A DNA stretch of 64,000 nt, from contig NZ_JAMZNK010000008.1 of NCBI RefSeq assembly GCF_027980145.1, forward strand, positions 97,374 through 161,373. Reading direction: 5' to 3'. This document shows, piece by piece, positions 55,974-64,000 of the stretch (positions are counted from its first letter, which is position 1; each line of letters opens with the position of its first letter). This DNA comes from Flavobacterium azizsancarii (GTDB lineage Bacteria; Bacteroidota; Bacteroidia; Flavobacteriales; Flavobacteriaceae). The notes under the pieces are model-generated. The model was not told where the DNA came from, made no database searches, and was given only the letters and a program-made list of their open reading frames with translations. Both the position numbers and the translations under genes were made by a program.

Positions 55974-58226
55974 ATGAAACTATATACTATACTAATTGCC
56001 TTTTTGCTTGTTTTTAGTGCAAACGCTCAAAAAGTAGTTCGTTACGATTTGCACGTTCGCGATACGATTGTCAATTTTTCAGGAAAAGAAAAACGCGCTC
56101 TTATAGTCAACGGACAAATTCCGATGCCAACATTGACTTTTACCGAAGGTGATATTGCCGAAATTTATGTGCACAATGATTTAAAAAACGAAGATACTGC
56201 GCTGCATTGGCACGGGTTATTTTTACCAAATAAAGAAGACGGAGTTCCGTATTTGACCCAAATGCCAATAAAAGCAGGAACAACGCATAAATATTCTTTC
56301 CCGATTATCCAGAACGGAACGTATTGGTATCACAGCCATTCGGGTTTGCAGGAACAAATAGGTTTGTACGGACTTTTTATCATCAATAAAAAGAAAGACG
56401 ATACTACTTTTAGAAAAGGGATTGACGATTTGCCAACTATTCCGGTTATTTTAAGCGAATGGACGGATTTGAAACCGGAGAATGTCCAACGAATGCTGCA
56501 CAATGCCAACGATTGGTTTGCCATAAAAAAAGGAACTACTCAAAGTTATGCCGAAGCAATTAAGCACGGTCAGTTCTCGACAAAAATCACGAACGAATGG
56601 AAACGTATGAATGCCATGGATGTGAGTGATGTTTATTATGAAAAATTCCTGATTAACGGAAAAAATGAAGATCAGCTTTCACAATTTAAAGCAGGTGACA
56701 AAGTACGATTGCGAATTGCAAATGGTGGCGCTTCAAGTTATTTCTGGCTGACTTATGGCGGCGGAAAAATAAAAGTTGTATCCAGCGACGGTAATGATGT
56801 TGAACCTGTAGAAGTCGATCGATTAATTATTGCAGTCTCTGAAACCTATGATGTTGTGGTTACGATTCCGGAAGATCATAAAGCCTTTGCTTTTTTGGCT
56901 ACAGCCGAAGACAGAACCGGATCAGCTTCTTTATTTCTGGGAGAAGGAACAAAACAGACTGTTTCGCATCTTCCAAAATTAAAGTATTTTGAAGGAATGA
57001 AAATGATGAACGGCATGATGAAGATGAACGGTGAAATGAATGATATGGGCATGAAGATGTCTTTGAACAAAATGGACATGAATGCTGTAATGTATCCTGA
57101 AATTTCCGGCAAAGACAAATCTATGAACATGGAAAATCACGCAGGTCACAATATGGAGGGCATGAAAATGGAGGATATGAAAATGCCAACTGATACTACA
57201 GAAACTGCCGAAATTACAACTCTGAATTACGGAATGTTAAAATCACCGACCCAGACAACGCTTCCAAAAGATGCACCTGTAAAGGAATTACGTTTCGAAT
57301 TATCAGGTAATATGAATAGATATGTTTGGAGTTTAGACAATAAGGTGATTTCTGAAACGGATAAAATCTTAATCAAAAAAGGTGAAAACGTCAGGATTGT
57401 ATTGTACAACGGATCGATGATGCGTCATCCAATGCATTTACACGGACATGATTTTAGGATTCTGAATGAACACGGTGATTATTCTCCGCTTAAAAATGTA
57501 ATTGATATTATGCCAATGGAAACCGATACTATCGAATTTCAGGCGAATGCTGATGGCGACTGGTTTTTTCATTGTCACATCTTATATCATATGATGGCGG
57601 GAATGGGACGTATTTTTAGTTATGAAAACTCAGCTCCCAATCCGTTGATTCATGATCCGAAAATGGCCTACAAAATGCTAAAAATGGACGATCGAATGTT
57701 TCATTTTATGGCCGAAAATGATTTTGCGTCAAACGGAAACGATGGAGAAGCAATGTTAGGCAACACACGTTGGAGCATTGGTACGGAATGGAGATTAGGC
57801 TATAATGACAAGCACGGTTATGAAACTGAAACACATATTGGCCGATACATAGGCAAAATGCAATGGTTCATGCCTTTTATAGGTTTTGACTGGCGTTACA
57901 GAAAAATGGGAATAGACGAACAGGAACAAAATCTTTTTGGACAAACCAATACCAAAGACAATCGTTCGGTTTTTAGTGCTGGTATCGAATATACTTTGCC
58001 AATGCTCGTAAAAGCACAAGTAGAAGTTTTTACAGATGGAAACGTGCGAATAAAATTTGAAAGAAAAGACATTCCGCTTTCAAGACGTTTGCGAATGAAC
58101 TTAATGTGGAATACAGATAAAGAATATATGGCGGGTCTAAAATATGTGGTTGCCAGAAACTTTGGGATTACAACACATTATGATAGTGATATGGGGGTTG
58201 GGTTTGGATTGAATCTTAATTATTAA
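55974..58226 (+). CDS. Multicopper oxidase with Met-rich insert and a CopB-like C-terminal region
   Basis: 750 residues, 8 bases after copA. A signal peptide (MKLYTILIAFLLVFSANAQ) leads three cupredoxin domains with all copper sites: HWH at 78-80, H120-S-H122, H485-P-M-H-L-H-G near 485-491 and H533-C534-H535 for the T1 copper. A Met-rich loop (about 340-410, e.g. MKMMNGMMKMNG) is typical of cuprous oxidases. After residue about 590 it continues into some 155 residues with strand pattern like CopB barrels (WSIGTEWRLGYND, ending VGFGLNLNY). Oxidises Cu(I) in the periplasm. Confidence 0.92.
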   Translation: MKLYTILIAFLLVFSANAQKVVRYDLHVRDTIVNFSGKEKRALIVNGQIPMPTLTFTEGDIAEIYVHNDLKNEDTALHWHGLFLPNKEDGVPYLTQMPIKAGTTHKYSFPIIQNGTYWYHSHSGLQEQIGLYGLFIINKKKDDTTFRKGIDDLPTIPVILSEWTDLKPENVQRMLHNANDWFAIKKGTTQSYAEAIKHGQFSTKITNEWKRMNAMDVSDVYYEKFLINGKNEDQLSQFKAGDKVRLRIANGGASSYFWLTYGGGKIKVVSSDGNDVEPVEVDRLIIAVSETYDVVVTIPEDHKAFAFLATAEDRTGSASLFLGEGTKQTVSHLPKLKYFEGMKMMNGMMKMNGEMNDMGMKMSLNKMDMNAVMYPEISGKDKSMNMENHAGHNMEGMKMEDMKMPTDTTETAEITTLNYGMLKSPTQTTLPKDAPVKELRFELSGNMNRYVWSLDNKVISETDKILIKKGENVRIVLYNGSMMRHPMHLHGHDFRILNEHGDYSPLKNVIDIMPMETDTIEFQANADGDWFFHCHILYHMMAGMGRIFSYENSAPNPLIHDPKMAYKMLKMDDRMFHFMAENDFASNGNDGEAMLGNTRWSIGTEWRLGYNDKHGYETETHIGRYIGKMQWFMPFIGFDWRYRKMGIDEQEQNLFGQTNTKDNRSVFSAGIEYTLPMLVKAQVEVFTDGNVRIKFERKDIPLSRRLRMNLMWNTDKEYMAGLKYVVARNFGITTHYDSDMGVGFGLNLNY

Positions 58227-58398
58227 TTGTTTTGTAAACCATATACAATTGGATTACAAGCATAAGAAACAAAACCGGCTCCTAAAAAAGAGAAAGCTAG
58301 AAAAAAACCTGTTCTAAAAATCAAGTGACAAAGACAAAAAATGTTGCGCTAAAAAATAATCGTAACACGTATTTAAACAAAAAGGCTTCGAATAATTT

Positions 58399-58579
58399 GA
58401 AGGCACTGAAAAAGTAACCGTTTATCAAAAGAGGCTGTTTTCAAATACGAAAACAGCTTCTTTTTCTTTGATATCCTCGGATAGATGACGAAGAACACTT
58501 TCGTACAGACGATTCTCAGAGCCTCCATTTTATTTATAAAATTACCTTTTTAACTTTAAAGGACTTTTTCAGTGCCCTC
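58399..58579. mobile_element. 181-bp inverted-repeat element (copy 2, complete)
   Basis: Bounded by GAAGGCACTGAAAAAGT (58399-58415) and ACTTTTTCAGTGCCCTC (58563-58579), which match as inverted repeats at 16 of 17 positions, and by direct repeats AATAATTT at 58391-58398 and 58580-58587 (8-bp target duplication). The interior has a terminator-like hairpin (GCTGTTTTC/GAAAACAGC at 58434-58457, then T-rich). In the minus strand a frame ends FENSLF at a stop shared with copy 1. So it is a MITE or an end fragment of an IS; no transposase is present. Confidence 0.85.
58434..58470 (+). terminator. Terminator-like hairpin inside the element
   Basis: GCTGTTTTC and GAAAACAGC (9-bp stem, 6-base loop) followed by TTCTTTTTCTTT. 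It may take over the job of the terminator the insertion broke. Confidence 0.65.
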
Positions 58580-58721
58580 AATAATTTCGAAGCCTTTTTT
58601 ATGTTTTTTTTTCGCGACGAATTTTACTAATTTTCACGACAAAAAAACTATGCATCTAACTTTGAAAAAGTTATCCATTCAAAAATCTTTTTAATCCCTT
58701 TGATCTGTGATGAAAAAGAAA

Positions 58722-59174
58722 CTATTTCAGCCTCACACTCCATTCAAAATCCATTTCAGAAACCTGAATGCCTTCTTCATTTGTTCCTATGGATTTCATC
58801 CAGAACGTTTGCCCCTCGCCCGTTGCAATTGTCTGTTTAATAGCATCGGCTATTAAATGTCCATCGTTACAAACGAATGTTATTCTTCCGGTTGCTTTTT
58901 TAGTAAAGTTTCCTTTATTATTGGCTACCAGCATCGAGATCTTTTTTCCGCTTTGCTGAATTTGGGAGATTACCAAAGCTCCTGTAGTTAACTCTGCTGC
59001 CATTGCCTGAACAGCAAAATACATCGAGTTAAAAGGATTCTGATTAATCCATCTGTGTTTTACACTTACCACGCATCTATCTTCGTCGATTGCCTTTACA
59101 CGAACACCGCAAATGTATGCAGATGGTAATTTGAATAATACAAATTTGTTGAGTTTAGAAACTGATATTGCCAT
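58722..59174 (-). CDS. DUF4442 hot-dog-fold protein
   Basis: 150 residues from MAISVSKLNKFVLFKLPSAY; the longer frame has an unlikely N terminus. The hot-dog pattern VKHRWINQNPFNSMYFAVQA resembles acyl-CoA thioesterases, as does the following long helix (AMAAELTTGALVI), but the substrate is unknown. It converges on the copper operon end. Confidence 0.82.
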   Translation of the reverse strand: MAISVSKLNKFVLFKLPSAYICGVRVKAIDEDRCVVSVKHRWINQNPFNSMYFAVQAMAAELTTGALVISQIQQSGKKISMLVANNKGNFTKKATGRITFVCNDGHLIADAIKQTIATGEGQTFWMKSIGTNEEGIQVSEMDFEWSVRLK

Positions 59175-59369
59175 GATATTTATTTTTTTATGTAAAAATA
59201 CAAAAAAACTATGCATGCACAATAACTTACAATTACTTTCCAAATACCTCAATAAAATCAAGTCTTCCGAATGATTTTCAGAACACTATAAGTTGATTTC
59301 AAATTTTAACTTTGTTAAAATTATGTTAATTTTAGGTACTATGCAAAACAAGATACTGTCTTTTAGATA

Positions 59370-59377
59370 TATATTTG
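59370..59377 (+). promoter_or_regulatory. TAnnTTTG promoter box of the DUF4870 operon
   Basis: TATATTTG, 28 bases before the ATG at 59406. Confidence 0.6.
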
Positions 59378-59405
59378 CATAAGAAAATACTATATACTTT
59401 TAATC

Positions 59406-59885
59406 ATGGCAACAACAACACCACTCATCATGGAAACAACATCAGAAAAAAACATTGCAGCGTTTACGCATTTAAGCACTTTAAGCCAGTATATCATTCC
59501 GTTTGGGAATTATATTTTTCCAGTATTATTCTGGACAAGTTACAAAGACAAATCAGAATTTGTAAATCACCACGGAAAACAGGCATTGAATTTTCAATTA
59601 AGTATTTTGCTTTATACTTTAATTTTAGCCTTAATTGCAATACCCATCTTTCTAACTGTTTTTTTACAAAACATTCCTTTGGAAGCCGTTTTTAACGACG
59701 AAGATTTTATCATCAGAAATTTTAATTTTCAAGGAAACATCACATTATTAAGTATTGGGGCAACGGCAGTTTTACTTTTTGGATTATTAAAATTTGTTGA
59801 ATTCTTTTTAGTGATTTACGCTTCGGTAAAAGCTTCAAACGGAGAATTATATAAATATCCGCTTACGATTCCTTTTATAAAGTAA
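59406..59885 (+). CDS. DUF4870 membrane protein
   Basis: 159 residues with three hydrophobic segments; THLSTLSQYIIPFGNYIFPV and HHGKQALNFQLSI are the DUF4870 marks. Function unknown. A second frame overlapping it is a shadow. It heads a group with a PadR regulator, a PspC protein and a GIN-domain protein. Confidence 0.85.
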   Translation: MATTTPLIMETTSEKNIAAFTHLSTLSQYIIPFGNYIFPVLFWTSYKDKSEFVNHHGKQALNFQLSILLYTLILALIAIPIFLTVFLQNIPLEAVFNDEDFIIRNFNFQGNITLLSIGATAVLLFGLLKFVEFFLVIYASVKASNGELYKYPLTIPFIK

Positions 59886-60035
59886 TTAGAGAAACGCTCA
59901 GTGTGACATAAAAAATTAAAAGTTATAGTTGGAACTTTTCAGGCAATCAACAAGAATAGTTTCGAAATCAATCATCAATCAATCATCATCAATCAAAAAA
60001 CGAATTGTTCAATCTAAAAAAAACAAAATGAAATT

Positions 60036-60368
60036 ATGAACATTGAAAACACAAAAGCACAGATGCGCAAAGGTGTTCTTGAGTTTTGCATCTTATCAGT
60101 ATTAAAAGAAAAAGACGCATACACATCAGAAATATTAGACACTTTAAAAAACGCAAAATTACTAGTTGTTGAGGGAACTGTTTACCCACTTCTAACCAGG
60201 CTGAAAAACGACGGTTTGCTCAATTATAGATGGGAAGAATCGACATCAGGACCACCACGAAAATATTATGGATTAACCGAAATAGGACAAACATTTTTAA
60301 ACGAACTTAACGGTACCTGGACAGAATTGTCTGATGCTGTAAATCTAATCACCAATCAAAATCAATAA
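60036..60368 (+). CDS. PadR-family transcriptional regulator
   Basis: 110 residues with a winged HTH: MRKGVLEFCILSVLKEKDAY, then LLVVEGTVYPLLTRLKNDGLL and the wing YYGLTEIGQTFLNEL. Such regulators usually repress their own operon. The PspC gene follows after 3 bases. Confidence 0.93.
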   Translation: MNIENTKAQMRKGVLEFCILSVLKEKDAYTSEILDTLKNAKLLVVEGTVYPLLTRLKNDGLLNYRWEESTSGPPRKYYGLTEIGQTFLNELNGTWTELSDAVNLITNQNQ

Positions 60369-60371
60369 GTC

Positions 60372-62093
60372 ATGAACAAAACAGTAAATATTAACTTAGG
60401 CGGTATGGTCTTTCACATTGATGAAGATGCATATTTAAAATTGACACGCTATTTTGACGCTATAAAACGATCACTAAACAACTCGTCTGGTCAGGATGAA
60501 ATTATTAAGGATATCGAAATGCGTGTTTCTGAATTATTAATCGAGAAACAAAAAAGCGACAAACATGTTGTAGGACTGAAAGACGTTGAAGAAGTGATTA
60601 CAGTTATGGGGCAACCCGAAGATTATATTCTTGAAGACGAAGAAAAAACAAATCAGTCTTTTAATGATTATGGTAACAGAAAACATAAAAAATTATACCG
60701 TGACAAAGAAAAAGGTATGATTGGTGGTGTTGCAACCGGATTAGGTCACTACTTTGGAATTGATGCTGTCTGGATAAAAATCTTATTCTTAGTATTTGTT
60801 TTTGCAGGTTTTGGAACTGGAATTTTAGCTTATTTCGTTCTTTGGATCGTAACTCCGGAAGCGGTTACAACATCAGAAAAATTAGAAATGACTGGTGAAC
60901 CGGTTACTATTTCGAACATTGAAAAAAAGGTACGTGAAGAAATTGAATCCTTATCTGATAAATTTAAAAACGCAGATTATGATGCAATGGGAAACCAGGT
61001 AAAGTCAGGAGCTGAGAGAATAAGTAGTTCATTTGGAGACTTTATTATGACTGTTTTTAAAATCTTCGCTAAATTTTTAGGCGTAATCTTAATCATGTCA
61101 GGACTAAGTATTTTAATCATGTTATTGATTGGAGTTTTTACTCTTGGAACTAATATCTTTATTGATTTCCCTTGGCAAAACTTCGTTGAAGCAGGAAACT
61201 TTACAGATTATCCTCTATGGTCATTTGGTTTATTAATGTTCTTTGCTGTTGGGATTCCGTTTTTCTTTTTGACACTTTTAGGTTTCAAATTGTTATCTCC
61301 AAACTTAAAATCAATTGGCAATATAACAAAGTATACTTTATTAGCCATCTGGATTATAGCAGTTGCCATTACTATTAGTATTGGAATTAAACAAGCGACT
61401 GAAATCTCATACGACAATAGATCACTAGAGAAAAAAATACTCAATATTAGTACAAAAGACACATTATTTGTAAAATTCAGATACAACGATTATTATGCAA
61501 AAGATCTTAATCATCATAGAGAATTTGAGTTTGTACAAGATTCAGCAAACAATCAATTAATCTACTCAAACGATGTTCGCTTGCATGTTTTGCGCACTGA
61601 TGAAGCCGCTCCTTATATACAAATAGAAAAAACGGCAAGAGGAAATTCATTGTCATCTGCGAAACAAAGGGCGGAGAAAATTAACTACAAATATCAGATC
61701 AACGGAAATCATTTAGTTTTGGATAATTACTTCCTTACTGATGTAAAAAACAAATTTAGAGGTCAGGAAGTTGATGTATATTTGTACCTGCCCGAAGGTC
61801 AGTTATTCAAACCAGATACTTCTGTACAAGATTATGATGACTCAGAAAATGATTTTTTCAACTTGCACTTTAGCGGTAATTATAATTATAAAGTTGAAGG
61901 TTCAAAAATTAAATGTCTGAATTGCCCATCAAATGAAAATGACTATAATGATTCAGATGAGGAAAACGTAATTGAAAATGACAGCGTAAACGAAGTTTCA
62001 ATTAAAATTAACGGAAAAGAAGTTTTAAACGGAAAAAAAACTAACGGCAGATTAACCACTGACAAAAACGGAGTTATAATTAAAATTAACTAA
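60372..62093 (+). CDS. PspC-domain membrane protein
   Basis: 573 residues. The N-terminal part (about 1-95) is cytoplasmic and helical; a PspC domain follows (about 110-170: MIGGVATGLGHYFGIDAVWI and a Trp-rich membrane segment), then three more membrane helices (about 235-340) and an extracytoplasmic domain with strands to the end. PspC proteins act in the phage-shock/envelope response. The PadR gene is 3 bases before and the GIN gene 3 bases after, so this is an operon. Confidence 0.9.
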   Translation: MNKTVNINLGGMVFHIDEDAYLKLTRYFDAIKRSLNNSSGQDEIIKDIEMRVSELLIEKQKSDKHVVGLKDVEEVITVMGQPEDYILEDEEKTNQSFNDYGNRKHKKLYRDKEKGMIGGVATGLGHYFGIDAVWIKILFLVFVFAGFGTGILAYFVLWIVTPEAVTTSEKLEMTGEPVTISNIEKKVREEIESLSDKFKNADYDAMGNQVKSGAERISSSFGDFIMTVFKIFAKFLGVILIMSGLSILIMLLIGVFTLGTNIFIDFPWQNFVEAGNFTDYPLWSFGLLMFFAVGIPFFFLTLLGFKLLSPNLKSIGNITKYTLLAIWIIAVAITISIGIKQATEISYDNRSLEKKILNISTKDTLFVKFRYNDYYAKDLNHHREFEFVQDSANNQLIYSNDVRLHVLRTDEAAPYIQIEKTARGNSLSSAKQRAEKINYKYQINGNHLVLDNYFLTDVKNKFRGQEVDVYLYLPEGQLFKPDTSVQDYDDSENDFFNLHFSGNYNYKVEGSKIKCLNCPSNENDYNDSDEENVIENDSVNEVSIKINGKEVLNGKKTNGRLTTDKNGVIIKIN

Positions 62094-62096
62094 GCC

Positions 62097-62831
62097 ATGA
62101 TAAAAATAATCATTCATATTACGAAATTTCTTATTGCAACTATTACTGCATTATTGTTTGCCTCTTGTAATTTTAATGTGAACTCAATTGAAGGAAGCGG
62201 AAATGTTACAACTGAAAAACGAATCGTTAACGGAGATTTTACTAAAGTATCCGTAAGTAATGCCATCGATTTAGTAATTATACAATCAGATTCAACAGAA
62301 ATCGTCGTTGAAGCTGATGACAATTTACAGAAAGAAATTATTACTACTGTTGAAAACGGAACTCTAATTGTAAAATGCAAATACAGCTCTTTTAGGGATA
62401 TTACAAAGAAAACGGTAACTGTAAAAATGCCAAAAATCAACAAGCTGGAAGCATCAAGCGCTTCTAATCTGGTAAGCAAAGGGCTTCTTCAGGGCGAGGA
62501 TATTGATATTGAAACTTCAAGTGCAGCGTCAATAGATATTAATTTGGAATTTGATAATATTTCTGCTGATTCCGGAAGCGGAAGTACAATTGACTTAAAA
62601 GGAAAAGCATTAAGACTCAAAGTTGCAGCATCTAGCGGTTCCGGCATAAACGCCAGTAAATTATTTGCAAATGAAGTTCATGCAGAGGCTTCAAGTGGTG
62701 CAAGCGTAAATGTGCATCCAATTGTAAGTTTAAAAGCGGAAGCCAATAGTGGAGCAAGTATTAATTACGACATTACACCTAAAACAATAGAGAAAACTTC
62801 GAATTCTGGAGGAAGTATCAGCCAGGGATAA
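62097..62831 (+). CDS. GIN-domain (DUF2807) lipoprotein
   Basis: 244 residues with a lipoprotein signal ending LLFASC (Cys near residue 23). The head GIN domain shows regular strand repeats (SNAIDLVIIQSDSTEIVVEADDN, KLEASSASNLVSKG, EASSGASVNVHP), forming a beta helix. Bacteroidota have many of these; the role is unknown, here linked with PspC. Confidence 0.88.
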   Translation: MIKIIIHITKFLIATITALLFASCNFNVNSIEGSGNVTTEKRIVNGDFTKVSVSNAIDLVIIQSDSTEIVVEADDNLQKEIITTVENGTLIVKCKYSSFRDITKKTVTVKMPKINKLEASSASNLVSKGLLQGEDIDIETSSAASIDINLEFDNISADSGSGSTIDLKGKALRLKVAASSGSGINASKLFANEVHAEASSGASVNVHPIVSLKAEANSGASINYDITPKTIEKTSNSGGSISQG

Positions 62832-62853
62832 ACCCTATTAATCTGTTAAATAT

Positions 62854-62888
62854 AAAAAAATCATTCATCGAAAGTGGATGATTTTTTT
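62854..62888 (+). terminator. Terminator of the PspC/GIN operon
   Basis: AAAAAAATCAT and ATGATTTTTTT with a partly paired loop. It runs straight into the promoter box of the next gene. Confidence 0.8.
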
Positions 62889-62895
62889 ATATTTG
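62888..62895 (+). promoter_or_regulatory. TAnnTTTG promoter box of the second GIN gene
   Basis: TATATTTG, 21 bases before the ATG at 62917. Confidence 0.6.
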
Positions 62896-62916
62896 TGAAA
62901 ATCAAATCTAGAATTA

Positions 62917-63750
62917 ATGAAAAAGAATACAGCCTTACTCCTATTATTATTGGTTACGACGCTAACTTTTGCTCAAAGAAGAGAAAAAATAAAAGGATCT
63001 AAAATCGTAACTACTTCAGTAAAAGAAGTAGGGGAATTTGATGGTATTGAAGCCGATGACAACTTGGAAGTTTACCTGGAAAAAGGAGAAAAAAACGAAA
63101 TAAAAATTGAAGCCGACGATAATTTACATGATATTATCGGGATGGATTTAAGAGAAAAAGTCCTTCGCTTATACACTTCAAAAGAAAGTACAATTTATAA
63201 AAAACTAATCGTACGTGTTACTTATACCAACTCACTAAAACAAGTAATTGCTAAAAATGACGCTGTGATTTATGCGATACAAGAACTTCAGTTAGAGGAT
63301 ATCACTTTTAATACTTTTGATTTTTCGAAATTATTCCTGAATGTAAATTCAAAAAAATTCACATTATTTGCTGATGACAAATCCAAAACCGAATTGAATT
63401 TAAAATCAGAAGACGCTAATTTACAACTAAGCAAAAATGCGTCAATTAAAACATTAGTATCAGCAATAAAATTCAAATGCGATTTGTACCAGAAAGCTGT
63501 TGCTAATATTGAAGGAATTGCCGAAAAAGCAACGATTCGGTTAGACAACAATTCAATCTTTACAGGAACAAAATTTACTTTGAAAGAAGCTAATGTTACC
63601 GCTGAAAATTATGCAATTGGATCAGTTTTGGCAGATACTACAATTTCGATCGCTCTTGGAGACAAAGCAGAGCTTTCTCTTTTTGGAAGCCCGGTCATTA
63701 CCCTGACTCGTTTTTCTGAAGAAGCAAAACTGATTAAGAAAATTAAGTAG
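62917..63750 (+). CDS. GIN-domain (DUF2807) exported protein
   Basis: 277 residues with a signal peptide (MKKNTALLLLLLVTTLTFAQ) and a GIN-type beta helix (GIEADDNLEVYLEKGEKNEI, KIEADDNLHDIIGMDLREKV). It resembles the gene before it only in the domain type. Own promoter and no lipobox. Confidence 0.85.
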   Translation: MKKNTALLLLLLVTTLTFAQRREKIKGSKIVTTSVKEVGEFDGIEADDNLEVYLEKGEKNEIKIEADDNLHDIIGMDLREKVLRLYTSKESTIYKKLIVRVTYTNSLKQVIAKNDAVIYAIQELQLEDITFNTFDFSKLFLNVNSKKFTLFADDKSKTELNLKSEDANLQLSKNASIKTLVSAIKFKCDLYQKAVANIEGIAEKATIRLDNNSIFTGTKFTLKEANVTAENYAIGSVLADTTISIALGDKAELSLFGSPVITLTRFSEEAKLIKKIK

Positions 63751-63756
63751 TTTTTT

Positions 63757-63812
63757 TAGTCTCAGTTTTTAGTCACATTTTTCAGTCTCAGTTTATAGTC
63801 ACAGTTTGCAGT
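63757..63812. repeat. Imperfect tandem repeat
   Basis: TTAGTCTCAGTTTTTAGTCA and TCAGTCTCAGTTTATAGTCA occur one after the other, unit about 27 bases. Nothing else is seen here. Confidence 0.5.
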
Positions 63813-63830
63813 GAGATCGCTTACAAAATA

Positions 63831-63868
63831 AAAAGTAGCTGTCTCAAAACTGAGTCAGCTACTTTTTT
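63831..63868 (+). terminator. Terminator-like hairpin before the transposase gene
   Basis: AAAAGTAGCTG and CAGCTACTTTT with an inner CTCA/TGAG stem and a T run. It may be the GIN-gene terminator or lie at the end of the IS element. Confidence 0.7.
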
Positions 63869-63929
63869 TTAATTTGTATTTTTATTAAGAATTTTGTAAA
63901 TTTAATCAGTGTTAAGTAACTGATTATAT

Positions 63930-64000
63930 ATGAGATTCAAACATTATAACCAACAACAAACGGTACTTTTGCCTTATTCGTTTGATGATTTAATTCCACA
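63930..64000 (+). CDS. IS1182-type transposase, 5' end only
   Basis: The last 71 bases read MRFKHYNQQQTVLLPYSFDD followed by LIP, which is the standard opening of the IS1182-family transposases of Bacteroidota. The frame is open to the window end, so the gene is cut there and the element continues outside. Confidence 0.75.
   Translation, partial: MRFKHYNQQQTVLLPYSFDDLIP

Larger units (their letters stand above)
58379..58599 (+). terminator. Split intrinsic terminator of the copper operon
   Basis: The arms AAAAAGGCTTCGAA (58379-58392) and TTCGAAGCCTTTTT (58586-58599) form a perfect 14-bp stem with a T run, but are now 193 bases apart because an element has inserted in the loop. Removing the element and one 8-bp duplication restores a 4-base loop (TAAT). 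Confidence 0.85.

Noticed and set aside
59375..59695. Overlapping 106-residue reading frame in the DUF4870 gene
   Set aside because: It has no domain pattern and lies in another frame of a clear family member; judged a shadow.

Overview
The window is AT-rich DNA from a Bacteroidota bacterium, almost certainly Flavobacterium or a close relative. Evidence: promoters carry the Bacteroidota TAnnTTTG box (twice with TTG exactly 19 bp upstream); there is a SusC/SusD pair, several TonB or beta-barrel outer membrane proteins, and lineage families such as DUF4290, DUF5686, DUF4957/DUF5123, DUF3347 and GIN-domain proteins; and the intergenic repeats are of the type common in Flavobacterium. All family names are from my own reading of the translations; no database search was run.

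Layout. 1-7.4 kb: end of a possible structured RNA, RNase Y (rny), a PAS histidine kinase, XerD, then four related outer membrane beta-barrel genes, of which one has an internal stop and one has lost its 3' end to a mobile-element remnant. 7.5-22.4 kb: mostly core genes (aroQ, a DUF5686 protein, a CDF transporter, murA with its DUF493/DUF4290 partners, an esterase, a small ATPase, recQ, fmt, HU, yqgE, a class IV aminotransferase, a START-like protein, a CAT-anticodon tRNA). 22.4-31.6 kb: a broken XRE regulator, an operon of three aldo/keto reductases plus an NTF2-like protein divergent from an AraC regulator, an Na+/H+ antiporter, and the paired DNA-metabolism proteins of the TIGR03915/TIGR03916 type. 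31.9-41.4 kb: siderophore-interacting protein, AraC regulator, TonB receptor divergent from a MocR regulator, Crp/Fnr regulator with a Gdx-type SMR exporter, several small unknown genes, a pentapeptide-repeat protein. 41.5-48.6 kb: a three-gene susC-susD-DUF4957/5123 operon with a LacI-type palindrome at its promoter and no carbohydrate-active enzyme beside it. 48.8-51 kb: MFS exporter divergent from an AraC regulator. 51-58.6 kb: a copper-handling cluster (Cys-rich exported protein, DUF3347 protein, HMA-AraC fusion regulator, Cu+ P-type ATPase, multicopper oxidase fused to a barrel-like tail), interrupted by a decayed toxin-antitoxin pair. 58.7-64 kb: DUF4442 protein, a DUF4870/PadR/PspC/GIN-domain envelope-stress-like operon, and the start of an IS1182-type transposase at the right edge.

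Most notable: (1) a 181-bp non-autonomous mobile element with 17-bp inverted ends sits inside the loop of an intrinsic terminator, flanked by an 8-bp target duplication and carrying its own terminator hairpin; a truncated second copy (about 90% identical) sits in what looks like the remaining half of another terminator and has clipped an outer membrane protein gene. (2) The copper cluster contains a regulator that fuses a CxxC metallochaperone domain to an AraC-type DNA-binding domain. (3) MurA has Asp where the fosfomycin-reactive Cys usually sits. (4) Two candidate operators overlap TAnnTTTG boxes, one at the TonB-receptor/MocR gap and one at susC. (5) Four genes are broken by point changes or 1-nt shifts (an outer membrane protein, an XRE regulator, and both halves of a toxin-antitoxin pair).
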